Source of the DNA: Mortierella sp. BCC40632
Lineage: Eukaryota > Mortierellomycota > Mortierellomycetes > Mortierellales > Mortierellaceae
Direction: 5' to 3'
Assembly: GCA_011634665.1 (NCBI GenBank)
Contig: WAEK01000005.1
Location: 550,001-614,000 of the forward strand
DNA: 64,000 bases
Notes under the pieces: generated by a model
The model's database searches: none
The model's input: only the letters and a program-made list of their open reading frames with translations
What the model was told of the DNA's origin: nothing
Shown: positions 11,280 to 26,194 of the stretch, one piece after another
How positions within the stretch are numbered: the stretch's first letter is position 1
Layout: each line of letters opens with the position of its first letter
Program-made: the position numbers and the translations under genes

Positions 11280-12212
11280 TCACAGCTCATCCTTGACATT
11301 TGAAGAATCCCTTGGGGTGGAAGCCTCATCCTGTGCATCCGCAATCGGACTATCGGCTTCAGTCTCGGTGCTCTCAGCCACGATTGGCTCGAGTGGCGCT
11401 GGCTCAGCAATTTCTGCTTTCTCTGTAGCCTCCTCAATCTTTGGCTCAGCTTCAACAACTGCACTTGAAGCTTGGGCGTCAGTCTCTGGGTTATGTTGTA
11501 CGCTTTCCTCCGCCTCTGCAGTTACTATGTCCTGAACATCCTCTTTGCCAATTGGCTCGCGGGTCTCTTCTTGCGCTTCTGCAACAACCTCATCCTTAGC
11601 ATTACTCTCAGAGGGGATAGACTCGACCGACTCGACTGGCTCGGTTGAGTCCTCTTCGACTACTTCCTTGGAAATCTCCTCTTCTTGAGATGGGGTTTCC
11701 TGCGATGCTTGGTCGCTCTCATATGTAAAGACTTCTGGCTTATAGTTGGGGTCCTTTGGAGGGTGTCCTTCAACGAGCCTTTCCTCATCCTTCTCAAAAT
11801 CGACCCACTTTTCACATCCTGGGATACCCTTGGCAGGCACAAAATATTGCATGGCGTTTGGATCAAGAACAAATGGACACTCGATCAAACAATCCGCCTT
11901 CATCCACGACAGATCCATAAAGGCAACGCAGACGCATCGTTGCTCCACAGGCGTAGGACCTTCTGGCCGGGCTGTAGCATCCATGGGGTCCAGTTCCTTA
12001 AGACAGGCATGAGGGAAGTGGTTCGTCATAGCCTTTTTGAGGCAGGAAGGGCAGTAATTTGGATTGCCGGGATCCTTGGTCTCCACCTCGATCCTTTCCT
12101 CAGGTGTGAGGGTTGCTGAAACAAGGGCGCCACCGTTTCCACTGAATGGCGTCGTCGTCATTAAGGTCAAGCACGAGAGTGCGACCAGGCTTGTTGCTGT
12201 GGAGATTTTCAT
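11280..12212 (-). CDS. Secreted/ER-lumenal Cys-rich protein with C-terminal KDEL
   Basis: Intronless, 310 residues. Residues 1 to about 32 form a signal peptide (MKISTATSLVALSCLTLMTTT, then small residues). Residues 35-155 carry about ten cysteines in patterns such as CPSCLKK, HACLKE, RCVCVAF, DCLIECPF and GCEKW, suggesting a disulfide-bonded domain. From about 165 on, the chain is acidic and repetitive (Glu, Ala, Ser, Thr, Pro). The last four residues are KDEL followed by TGA, the classical ER retrieval signal. The domain resembles none I can name; ER residence is inferred from leader plus KDEL. The gene is divergent from DDX41. Confidence 0.8.
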   Translation of the reverse strand: MKISTATSLVALSCLTLMTTTPFSGNGGALVSATLTPEERIEVETKDPGNPNYCPSCLKKAMTNHFPHACLKELDPMDATARPEGPTPVEQRCVCVAFMDLSWMKADCLIECPFVLDPNAMQYFVPAKGIPGCEKWVDFEKDEERLVEGHPPKDPNYKPEVFTYESDQASQETPSQEEEISKEVVEEDSTEPVESVESIPSESNAKDEVVAEAQEETREPIGKEDVQDIVTAEAEESVQHNPETDAQASSAVVEAEPKIEEATEKAEIAEPAPLEPIVAESTETEADSPIADAQDEASTPRDSSNVKDEL

Positions 12213-12752
12213 GGCGCAAGGAGGACTTAAAATCGACTATTTGATGGTGAAGGATGTGGGGAAAGAGCAAGGGAAAAAGTGGACAAGTGAACAAAAAGGA
12301 AGAGGAAACGCCCAGAGTTTTAGGTCTAACAGGGTATTTATGCTAGGCGCCTTGAGCTTTGTTGTCCACGGCCCCCCACACTTGATGTTCACATGGCTTT
12401 CCATATTCTCCTTCGGCTCTTTCGAAGCAACACCTATGGTATCCTGCCAGCACATTCCTTGATTAGAGTCCAGAGCCCTGTGCTACAAAAGACCCATTGT
12501 CACCATTACTCTCCAATCCAAACAAAGACAATACAGTTCACTGAACAGGAACGAAGGTGTGCAAGATTTACTTTCAGGTACACCTCTACTAACGCGAGCA
12601 ATGGGCAAAAGTGGAGATGAAGTGATGGTCTCTACATCAGTGGTCATGTCCGAGTTGGGCGTTGGGATGCCACAAGCCACCCGAGACGACCTATAAGCTT
12701 CATTTCTCTGAAGAGTGCATTTCACGAACCAACTGTTTGACCTGCGCCAGCC
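12213..12752. promoter_or_regulatory. Divergent promoter region between the KDEL gene and DDX41
   Basis: 540 bp with no supportable ORF on either strand, lying between two outward-facing start codons. No specific operator was recognised. Confidence 0.6.
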
Positions 12753-15128
<2,376 letters not shown>

Positions 15129-15962
15129 CATATTCGCACCTTTTCAGCTAGCATTGAAGTGCTGGATCTATTAAGAAGAATAAACATTACAAAAACACAT
15201 CCTGTTGGCATTCAACATCGCATGCAATGATATTCGTATCTTTTTTCTTGCTTGAGGTGTTGCTCTAACTCTGATAGGAGAGAAATATCATTGCAGAGAC
15301 CTGTGTCGCCGCACTTGACCTTAATATGCTATGCTGCTCATGACGAAAGAGGACTTCTCCACCGCTACCAAAGTGTTGCAAAAAAAAAAAAAAAAAAAAA
15401 AAAAAGAAAGAAAGAAAGAAAAAAAAAGAAAGAAAGAAAGAAAGAAAAAGCAGTTAGGCAAGTGGATACGGCAGTGAAAGGCTGTACACTTGTGTCTATA
15501 CAGGAGAAGTAATGATGAACTTGAAAGTTTTGAGGGATTCCTTGGTTATTCTCCTGCTAACTGCTGCTCATGACATAGAGTCACGGGGGCCACAAAAGTC
15601 TAGACACCATCATCTGGTTCCAATATGAGAATATTAGACCTTTAACACATTGCTCGGCTGAATGACCTTGTTGAGTCTCTTTTGGTCGGCTACTCCTTAA
15701 GGCAATACCAAACCCCTCCTCCTCTTCATATAGATAGAGCCTATTATGTCGTCCTGGTAATGATTTGTTCAGCGATCTGCCAGGTAAAAAATACCCAACC
15801 ACTGGGTTTTTGTATTGATGATTCGATGCCCCATGAAAAGTGCGCCTGTCTTTTCTAGAAAATTGGTGTAGCTGTGATATTTTGCAGGCATTCAATTACT
15901 CCTTATTGCTTCGCCAAGCACCCTTGGCAGATTTCGCACATGTTCCCGTCTGCCATCTTGCC
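15129..15962. other. Gene-free interval with poly(A), GAAA microsatellite and possible transposon end
   Basis: About 830 bp. A run of about 26 A at 15380-15405 leads into GAAA-type repeats to about 15450. At 15583-15605 the sequence CCACAAAAGTCTAGACACC looks like a Tc1/mariner-type terminus, but I found no inverted partner. No coding sequence recognised. Confidence 0.5.
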
Positions 15963-16082
15963 TCAGTGGTAGTAACTCTTGTAGCAGAACTGGCAGAATA
16001 CCGCTTGAGTTCTACAACCTTGGCAAACAAGGTACTTCTTTGGAGCGTAGTCTCCATTGCGGTTAACTATGTGGTCCGATAG
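15963..16082 (-). pseudogene. Orphan exon-like fragment encoding a C4 zinc ribbon
   Basis: Directly after a good acceptor (TTTTTACTTAG, minus strand) 39 codons are open to a TGA. They encode DYAPKKYLVCQGC then AVFCQFCYKSYYH, a CxxC-x6-CxxC zinc-ribbon pattern with aromatic tail. The frame continues past the TGA with MADGNMCEICQGCLAKQ, another CxxC-like knot. No upstream coding exon is visible because the DDX41 copy lies there. It may be the last exon of a truncated gene or transposon; the family is not recognised. Confidence 0.35.
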
Positions 16083-16239
16083 CTAAGTAAAAACAAAGGA
16101 ACAAGGTATTCCTCATGTATATAATCATTATATTCCTACAATGAAGGGAAAGAGTGCTCCTCCGGTGCTAGAAAGTATGATCATGAGTATTGACGCTCGT
16201 ACAACTGCTCCACTGCTTGATGTTCAACATAATAGTACA

Positions 16240-16674
16240 AGAGCGTGAGTATGCTGTACTAATGCGTTTAAGAGCTATCAGAAAGATGTCTTGGTTGCGA
16301 TAGACGTTGCATCAAAGGGTTTGGACTTTGCCGAGATCCATCACGTAATATTGTTCGACATGCCAAAGGAGATCGAAGACTACGTTCATCGAATCGGTCG
16401 TACTGGACGTTCCGGAAAAACAGGTGTTGCAACAACATTCATCAACATGAACTCTTCAGAGCAGATTCTTTTGGATCTAAAGCATCTTCTCAAGGAAGCC
16501 AAGCAGAAGGTTCCACCGGTACTCGAGGCACTTGAAGATCCAACAGAGAAGTTCAAGGACATGGGAGTTGCAGGAGGATGTGGATACTGTGGTGGTTTGG
16601 GACACCGTGTCACAGAGTACCCCAAGTTGGAGCAACAACAAAAGCCCAAGACCGGTGGTATCTCAAGACAATAA
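16240..16674 (+). pseudogene. Partial duplicate of DDX41 last exon
   Basis: Bases about 16264-16645 repeat 14694-15075 at a constant offset of 1570 bp with only about four substitutions. They encode helicase motifs V and VI and the zinc knuckle. Differences include T to I before DVASKGLD and C to Y at the final zinc ligand (TEC to TEY); the C-terminus stops early after GGISRQ. At the 5' end a two-base length change breaks the frame relative to the parent, and homology fades into an intron-like AG. There is no RecA1 domain, promoter or start, so no helicase can be made. A run of about 22 A follows at 16695, though loss of similarity there argues against a clean retrocopy. Confidence 0.85.
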
Positions 16675-17596
16675 GAGAGATCGAGAAATGAAGCAAAAAA
16701 AAAAAAAAAAAAAAAAGTGGATGACAGGTTATGCACACTACAGGGTTCATTGTTCTGCCATGGACAGGCCGATTTGAGAGAATCAAGGAGGTAGAGCACA
16801 GCCTTGCAAAGTGCTGGGCAGCGAAAAGGCGGGGCAGCTAGTATCCCACAGGAGCGGGGCAGGGGAAGGGGCAATGACAGAGCAAAATAGGGGTTTGTAG
16901 GGGGAAAGATGGTCACCAGAGCCACACTTATGCCGCATGCAGGCAGGCAGGCAGGCAGGACAGGGGCACTGACGTTGTGTCTACGTCTGTGTGAGCGCCT
17001 CGGTCTCCTTTTTTTTTCTTTTTTTTTCATGCAGTAGGTGGGTCGATTGTCCGCCATCCAAAGGGTCAAAGAAGCCGACGGCTGTCAATCAGGGACAATT
17101 TTTCATTGCAACCACAACTGGTTGATGAAACTGGTGCCGGGCCAAGCAGAGCAACTACTTCTGCTTGCTACTGGGGGTACCGGGGGCAGGTACCACGAGG
17201 CAACATGTAAGAGCAAGGAGGTAGTGCGGGGCTTAAAGCGAATAAAAAAGGGGCGACGGCCACCGGCGAGAAAGCACAAACTGTGTTGGCGGTGTCGTTG
17301 TGTTGTGTTGACCCCCCTCCAAGTCATTCGGTCATTGTCCCTCAGGGAATAGGGAGGATGTGGAGGGCGTGCCTGAGGTGGCGGGAGAAAGGCAAAGGCA
17401 AAGGCAAAGGACTTGTGTGTCGCTCCTCCTTTCTCTCCACCTGCTGCTTCTTTCCTCACTCTCGACTCTTTCTTTCACACACACATTCACTCGCATACAC
17501 ACACACTCTCGTCCCTCAACTGAGCAAGGCCTTCTACGCCTATCCTCTTCCCACACCTGTCCCAACCCCGACAGCCCAGCTCGACCTCTTCGCCAA
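16675..17596. promoter_or_regulatory. Upstream region and CT-rich leader of the NDR kinase gene
   Basis: About 900 bp. It holds the A run at 16695-16716, a (GCAG)n-like tract near 16940, and from about 17420 a strongly CT-rich leader with CACACA near 17476-17510, typical of fungal 5' UTRs. The reading frame is open upstream to 17360, but that part has 5' UTR composition, so I place the start at 17597. Confidence 0.5.
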
Positions 17597-20411
17597 ATGG
17601 CTATGACTGCAGGACCACCTCCGTCGTCGCAGAGAAACGCTGCATCACGACCGCAGCAGCCATCCCAGCAAATCAACTTTGGCACATTTGCTCACCATTT
17701 CATGTCACTTCTGGAGAATGGCAAGTGCTGTCTCAACTGTTCTTTTGAGTCCCCGCTCACTGTCTGAACTGGTGTTGTAACACACTGGACCTCTTTGTCC
17801 ATACCCTGAGAGTAGGCAAGACTTTTTCCTTCTCCAATACAACTAAGAGGCGCATCTCCAAGAACATGATCTCGGAGCCCAAGAACTTTGAGCACCTTAT
17901 TCACACAGAGACCGAGGCCGAGGCTGAACTGATCTTCAAGGAGTGGATTAAGAATCCAAGCGCGGGAAAGTTGCCAGGTGAGAATCCTTGGTTCAGAGAG
18001 TCCCATCTTTCATACTCTTTGCAAAGCAACACTATACGACCAATAGTATTAACGAGTGCCCTATTGATATCTCTCCCCTCACCCTCTTCCCAATTGTCTT
18101 GTTCCTGCCTGTTTTCTGTAAATGTCTTTTTCATGGAGCTCCGTTAAAAGTTTCTCAGCTAAAGTTCGACTTGGTACGGCAAGAAGACTCTGCCACCTTT
18201 GCCACTCCTCCAGAGACTCTCAAAGGTCCAGTCTTCCATACAAAACTTGCAAACAGTGGCCACAACAGAGACGCCTCGTATGCCACCTTTATTATCTCTG
18301 AGAATGATGACGTTGAAGGAGAGGGTGGAGTTGCAGGAGGGATGGTGGCGGATTATAGTATCGAGCGTTCGACAGTTCCCTCCCTTGGCACAGTTGAGCA
18401 GTCATCATCGACAAAGATCTTCCTTGAAAGCTACTATCATCGATTACTCACCAACCCTTCGGGCCGATCGCGTCGTCGCCTCCAGCTTGAGCGGCAACTT
18501 GAGTCGCTTGGTTTGTCGGAGCAAGACAAAGCGGTGATGCGACAAGAGCTGATGGAAAACGAGACTGAATATATGCGATTGATGCGCGACAAGATCTCGA
18601 TCAACTCCTTCCTGATCCTTAAAACTATTGGTCATGGCGCTTTTGGTGTAGTCAAACTTGTCCAGGAGAAGGAAACGGGTCTCTACTTTGCCATGAAGGT
18701 GATGCGAAAGGCGGATATGTTAAAGAAGGGTCAGGAAGGCCATGTCCGTGCTGAGCGAGACCTAATGACAGCAGCATCTGAATCAGCTATCTGGATTGTT
18801 AAGCTGATTTATTCGTTCCAGGATGCTGACCACCTCTATCTGGTGATGGAGTATATGTCTGGTGGTGATCTCTTGAATTTGTTGATCGAAAAGGACATCT
18901 TTGAGGAGGACTTTGCTAAATTCTACGTCGCAGAGATGGTCCTTTGTATCGAGGAAGCACACAAGCTTGGGTACGGATAAGAGCAACACAGTTTGGTCAA
19001 CGTAGAGTTTCAATTGTTTGTCACTACTCATGATCGCCTCTCCTCTAACACCCTTCATTTTCTATTCACCTCTATTTTGTCCTTTATCTTGTCGTCATCA
19101 CATCCTATAGCTACATCCATCGAGATATCAAGGTATGTTCACCCGCTGAGTTGCCCTTCTTTGAGCAACTCTGTTCCTTTGCAATGCACGCCTCCACAAT
19201 GAGTGCACCTTTTTGTTATGCTAGCCTACCTTACTAACCTTCTTTTATCCAGCCCGACAACTTTCTCTTCAACAAAGAAGGTCACATCAAACTATCTGAC
19301 TTTGGACTAGCCACAGACTTCCATTGGGCGCACGATACGGCCTACTATGAGTCCCAGCGGCGAGATCTTCTTCGCAAGACAGGAATTGATATCGAGAACA
19401 CGGATACACTCCGGTCCCGCAAGAAGCCTCAGACATCCAAGACAGCCCTTGCTTGGAACTTGGATGATGATGATTTTGCCCAGTCAATAGGGCCTCCTCC
19501 TAACCAGAGTATTCTCACTTGGAGAGACCGCAACAGGAAGAAGATGGCATTTTCTGTCGTGGGCACAAACAATTATATGGCACCAGAGGTCCTTCGTGGT
19601 ACTGGATACGATCGCGGCTGCGATTGGTGGAGTCTTGGGGTAAGGCCAAACAAACAAAAAAAAAAAAAAAAAAAAAAGGCATTTATACCTTTTCCCATAT
19701 GTTTAACAACTCATTCTATGGACTCTTCTCCACGTTTAGGTTATCATGTTTGAAATGCTTTATGGATACCCTCCTTTTATTTCCAAGTCTCGACATACTA
19801 CTCGACTAAAGATTATTAATTGGCGCCAGACACTTCGCTTCCCCGCCAAGCCAAAAGTATCCCGTGAGGTACAGGATCTGATTGAGAAACTCATCTGTGA
19901 AAAAGAGTTCCGTCTCGGTCGTTCTCCACCAGTAAACAACTCGACCAAGCGATGGTCCACGGTTTCTCCACATTTGATGCAACAACAACAACAAGTCATT
20001 AGTCAAAGTCTGAATAGTCAAGGGCTAGGTGATGCCTCTGAAATCAAAGCTCACCCTTGGTTTAAAGATATTGACTGGAATAATCTTCGACGTCAAGCTC
20101 CTCCATTCAGACCAGCTCTCAAGGACCCCGCAGATACGCGTTACTTTGATGAAATGGTTGATGATAACCCGATGGCTGCTCCCGAGGGTGAAGAAAGAGT
20201 GATTCGTGATCCTCTTTTAGGCAATCGGAACGAGGGTAGGCGGTTGCTCGATATGCGAAAGAAACTGGCCTTTGCAGGATACACCTTCAGAGGATTCCAT
20301 GCCCAAGGCGGCAAAAGAAATAAGGATAGTGATCTCCAGATCAAGATAGATCCACGAGCTTGGGGAATGGGTGTAACGGACTCCGTCCGGTTGAGAAGTA
20401 TGAGTCTTTAG
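17597..20411 (+). CDS. NDR-family AGC kinase with N-terminal CRIB-like motif
   Basis: Six exons, 17597-17720, 17813-17977, 18151-18970, 19111-19132, 19253-19639, 19740-20411, total 2190 nt, 729 residues. Residues 61-72 read ISEPKNFEHLIH, fitting the CRIB pattern ISxPxxFxHxxH. Residues 180-250 are the NDR N-terminal regulatory region that binds Mob coactivators (KIFLESYYHRLL, ETEYMRLMR). Kinase core: GHGAFG 257-262, Lys279, HRD 373-375, DFG 393-395, then an NDR-type activation insert (DFHWAHDTAYYE) of about 75 residues, AFSVVGTNNYMAPE, and the hydrophobic motif FAGYTF near the C-terminus. The first intron uses a GC donor (G|GCAAGT at 17721), required by the frame. Exon 4 is a 22-nt micro-exon holding the catalytic loop. 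Likely role: Mob-dependent morphogenesis or mitotic-exit signalling, as for Cbk1/Orb6/Dbf2. Confidence 0.9.
19656..19677. repeat. Poly(A) run in the last kinase intron
   Basis: About 22 A between donor 19640 and acceptor 19739, sense strand. Confidence 0.95.
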
Positions 20412-20782
20412 ACTGGGAATGAATGTGGTTTGCATTGTTATCCAACAAAGTTCTACTTGTAGAATGGGGTATAAGAATCTTGCAAGCATGTATACGATGA
20501 GGAGAATGGGTGCAATTTTCGAAGCGTTTCTTTCAGGATAAGAGAGCTCCCGTTGTTTTGATAGTGGGCGAACATGGCTTCCCGCCTCAACAATTTTGAC
20601 GCTCTGACAGAGATGGAGTTTGTAAGGAACACATAAAAATAACGATGTGTGCTGGTCAAGTAAAATGTCCAGGACAATTTTTGCCACTAAATGGCAAGTC
20701 TTTGAAACTGGGCAAGCCACATGGTGGCACTTCTATAAGAGCGAGGTCGCCTTTGTTGGAAAATTGGATACATTTTGCCACC

Positions 20783-22255
20783 ATGGACACCAGCGCCAAC
20801 ACTCGCAACACAAGGGAAGCGGACCGAGCAAAGGGGAATGGTTCTCATCCCACCAACCAGTCATTCCGGTTACCGACGAGATCAGAAATCGAAATGCGTC
20901 AAAAGGAGCTTGAGAGCAGCAAGCCCAAGCTGCTCTTCAAGCCAAAGGGCATCATGGGCAATTCCACCGACCAGGGACATGACAACGAATTGTTAGACGC
21001 GCAGATCAATGACTCGGACGATGAAAGTAATGGAATCAGCGGAGCTGGGCCTAATGCCAAAAAAAGTCACTACCCCGAACCATTGAACCAAGAGCGCTCT
21101 TCGCAAGGTCAACCATCCAACAAGAGAGTAGCTGAGGATGTGCCTCCAACTGACGACTTTGACTTTGACGACGATCTCGACCACGAGATATTTGAAGAGG
21201 AGCTACTGAGTCTGGAAAAGTCAGCAGGAGCTACAGCATCAGTAGGGGTGGCGGGGGTGAATGCCCCAATCGTCACAGAGACACGGGGGACGATTGGAAA
21301 TGCGCCGACCGTCGAGTCAGCCAAGGATGGAGGCGGAGCACACACCACATTTGTGCCAAAATCCAAAACCACTGTTGTCGTGAGTACTTCACAACGAGAT
21401 AACCCTTTATTGAAGTTTATACGGAATGTGCCATACGAATATGGCGATATTGTGCCGGACTTTATTGTTGGCTTGACGTCTTGTGTCTTGTTTTTGAGGT
21501 AAGTAATTGTTGGACGGATGTTTCAAATAGAAAACGCAAAATATTCGTAAGATGTCTTAACGCACTGAAGTAACCTTGGACACTGTAGCATTCGATATCA
21601 TCGACTGCACCCCGAGTATATCTATGGTCGGATAGCCACACTGGGTAAATCGTTTGTCTTACGAGTACTACTCATTCTCGTCGATGTGGTAGGTCGAGTG
21701 TACATCACTGTATGAGAGCCGGGTGATTGAGTGCTTGTTTTCCCCCCCAAAAGATCTCGCATGAACATGTCTGTCTTCTCGTTCAAACAATAGGATACGC
21801 ATCAACAGGCTATACGAGAGTTATCCAAGATGGCCATGATCAATGGACTTACGATTGTTTGCGCGTGGAGCAACGAAGAGGCAGCACGGTATATTGAGAC
21901 ATACAAAGCCTATGAGAACAGGGCGCCTGATGCTATCAAAGAGCGAGTGGATGACGACTACCTATCCAAGCTAACGGATAGTTTGACCCAAGTTTACTCC
22001 ATCAACAAGACTGATGTAGTCACTCTTGGGTCGATTTTTGGCGTAAGTGCATATGTCTACACAATGGGATGTATCCTGTAGAGAGCACTTCTCTTACCAA
22101 TTTGCTTTTTCAAATAGTCGTTCAAGAATATTATGGATGCGAGTGCAGATGAGCTCGGACTCTTACCAGGATTTGGTGAAAGAAAGGTGGGCAGGCTGAT
22201 TGGCGCCTTTGACCAGCCTTTCTTTATTGACCCAAAGAAGAGGAGACGTAAGTAG
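20783..22255 (+). CDS. RAD10: DNA excision repair protein ERCC1/Rad10
   Basis: Exons 20783-21498, 21589-21688, 21794-22042 and 22118-22255 give 400 residues. Residues 1-205 are a disordered, acidic leader with a DFDFDDDLD patch. The central domain begins [21 protein letters not shown] and continues [46 protein letters not shown] and [21 protein letters not shown], matching the nuclease-like, XPA-binding domain. The C-terminus has the tandem helix-hairpin-helix ([29 protein letters not shown]) that dimerises with XPF/Rad1. Rad10-Rad1 makes the 5' incision in nucleotide excision repair. The final codons CGT AAG TAG also form a GTAAGT donor consensus, so a longer isoform cannot be excluded. Confidence 0.94.
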
Positions 22256-22742
22256 ATCTCTAGTCTTTAATCTTGCACAATGCAACATCTCAGTTACTCT
22301 AAATTTAAAAAAGAGCACGCATGAAAGATATCCATGGTGGCCAGTGGGTTCGAGTGGAGCGAGATGTAACAATGTACAGTACAACGGGCCAATCTTCTGC
22401 CCCTTGGGAACAAAGTTATTGTTCTCGACCCCTGAGTGCACTGCGCAATACTGGACTGGTCCTGCGCAGGCTATGGGAATTGTAACGCCTGAGTGGAGCA
22501 GACAGTACGTTTTTTTTACTACGTCCATGAAACTTCCTGTGGATCAAGCAGGAACTACCATCTTCGGCCGAAGACTTCCCATCAAAGCCACTTTGGGACG
22601 CGCCCGAGTGCCGGAGATCCGGCTCACGACCGAGAGAGGTGAAAATGCGAAAGTGCGCCAGCGCGGTTGGTTCTTTTATCTTCTTTCTTGAGCTTCTCGG
22701 ACTGCCCTGCTTTTTTACCTTTGACCCATAATCTTGTCCTTC
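22256..22742. other. Spacer between ERCC1 and ferrochelatase, open in two frames
   Basis: 487 bp. A plus frame stays open from 22200 to 22691 and minus frames are open too, but none has a recognisable domain or leader. Probably ERCC1 3' UTR and ferrochelatase promoter. Confidence 0.4.
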
Positions 22743-24561
<1,819 letters not shown>

Positions 24562-25340
24562 AGAGCTGGCAGGACGCATATTATTGCAATAATATACTCT
24601 AGATTCGTTGCACTAAAAACTACTCTATGTAGGCAAACTTGATGATTTAAGTATTAAATCTGACCCTTGCACAGATCTGTGTGATAATTGGTGAGGTCTA
24701 GCGCACTTGTACCTCGGTACGACTTTTCATTTGCGACGAAAAGTTGCCTGTAAAATTCATGAATGATGGCCTATTAGTCTTTATGGTAGTTCATAGTATA
24801 CTAACCCAGATTTCATTCCGCCATTGCCTCCAATGAAGATAACCTAAAGAGAACTATCCCGCGCGTTTTTGCGCGAGAGTAGATTATCAATGATGCGGGC
24901 ACCTCGAGTCCGCGAATCTAGTCAGAGCAAACTGTTGAGAACACTCGACATGCAATTGAGTACAGAAAGCGAGATACTTTAAGACCATCTCTGACGTATG
25001 GGTTATGCACGTTGGCGGGTATTGTTAAACTCAGAGGGAGGGTATTTACTCATGGTTAGCGTGGCAAAGTCTGGTCTAAAGTCCGACTTGGCGCCGAGAT
25101 CTGGTACCTTCATACGGATCGACGTTGGCAGAAGAGACGTCATGGACGAGTCGGACAAATATTTCCAAAAAAGAAAGAGTACTGTTGGACCAAAAGTGAC
25201 TAAATAGATCCAATCGCTCAAACAACCAACCCAACTTTTCTGTGTTACCAGGGAACCCGTTCCACCAACTCAGAACACCGTCCATTAATTCAGCACGATG
25301 AAGCGACTGCATCCCTGCATTTCCTTAAATTCGTTCGACT
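24562..25340. other. Convergent spacer between ferrochelatase and decarboxylase
   Basis: 780 bp, no supportable gene. A short inverted repeat CGCGCGTTTTTGCGCGAG near 24859 could form a hairpin. Several 60-80-codon frames overlap near 25000-25300 on both strands without recognisable content. Confidence 0.5.
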
Positions 25341-26145
25341 CTATTGTTGGGTGTTGATCGAATGACAGCAGTCGGGGATAGGAATCGCATCGCCGACAGC
25401 CTCGCCACACTCTAAAATCTCTAGCACTAGCTTAGTAAGGTCTAGCTCTCTAATCGTTGGTGGGTTCAAAACAATTCTAAAGAAAAGTGGCATATCTGGT
25501 CCAAGGGGCGCGTAATCCACCATAAACTTTCCACGGGCACGGATTCTTGAGTGAACAGCCTTGGTTACCTGACTCATCCAATTCTTTGCCTGCAGACGTT
25601 CCTCCTCCTTCTCGAGAATGATGCCATGATCGGCATTTTCTCCGCCATGCCAATTGATCAGACGACTGTTCTTTGGGCGGTACCAGAAACAGACTTGCAA
25701 CAAGCTGGGCAGCTTATATCCAGTAGGTCCATGCCTCCGAACCTTCTTTTCATCCAAGCTCTTCTCGTTTCTCAGTCTAAGCATTTGAATTCTCTGGTTC
25801 CTGAAATTGTCCTGGTGAAGGAGCTCGATAAATCTCGTTACGTTGGAAAGAGATTTCTGAATACGGGCTTGGTATCCTAGCCTTCCATAGTACTTCCATC
25901 CTATAAACAGTTTGATAGCATCGGACCGCCGCCCACAGCCAAGGGTGCCATCACCCAAGTCATGGCTCTGTCCGTGGAAAAGGTAATTGGCCTTCAAAGC
26001 ATTGGCCTGAGGAAAAATGGATGTGTCTTGCACAAGCAAGAGTGAGCATTGAAGGGATGTCTGCAACATCTTATGAGGGTTAATGGTGATAGAGTTTGCC
26101 TAGTGGTAAATGGAGAGTAATAATTGTCCAATAGTTAAGAGCTAA

Positions 26146-26194
<49 letters not shown>

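Noticed and set aside
15583..15605. Tc1/mariner terminal repeat
   Set aside because: The motif resembles one end, but no inverted partner or transposase was found, so not called as an element.
16695..16716. Poly(A) after the DDX41 copy as proof of retroposition
   Set aside because: Similarity to the parent ends before the parent 3' end, the copy reaches intron-like sequence upstream, and similar A runs are scattered in introns throughout.
17360..17596. Longer N-terminus for the NDR kinase from ATG 17360
   Set aside because: The segment is CT- and CACA-rich with leader composition (Leu/Ser/Thr/His runs) and is better read as 5' UTR.
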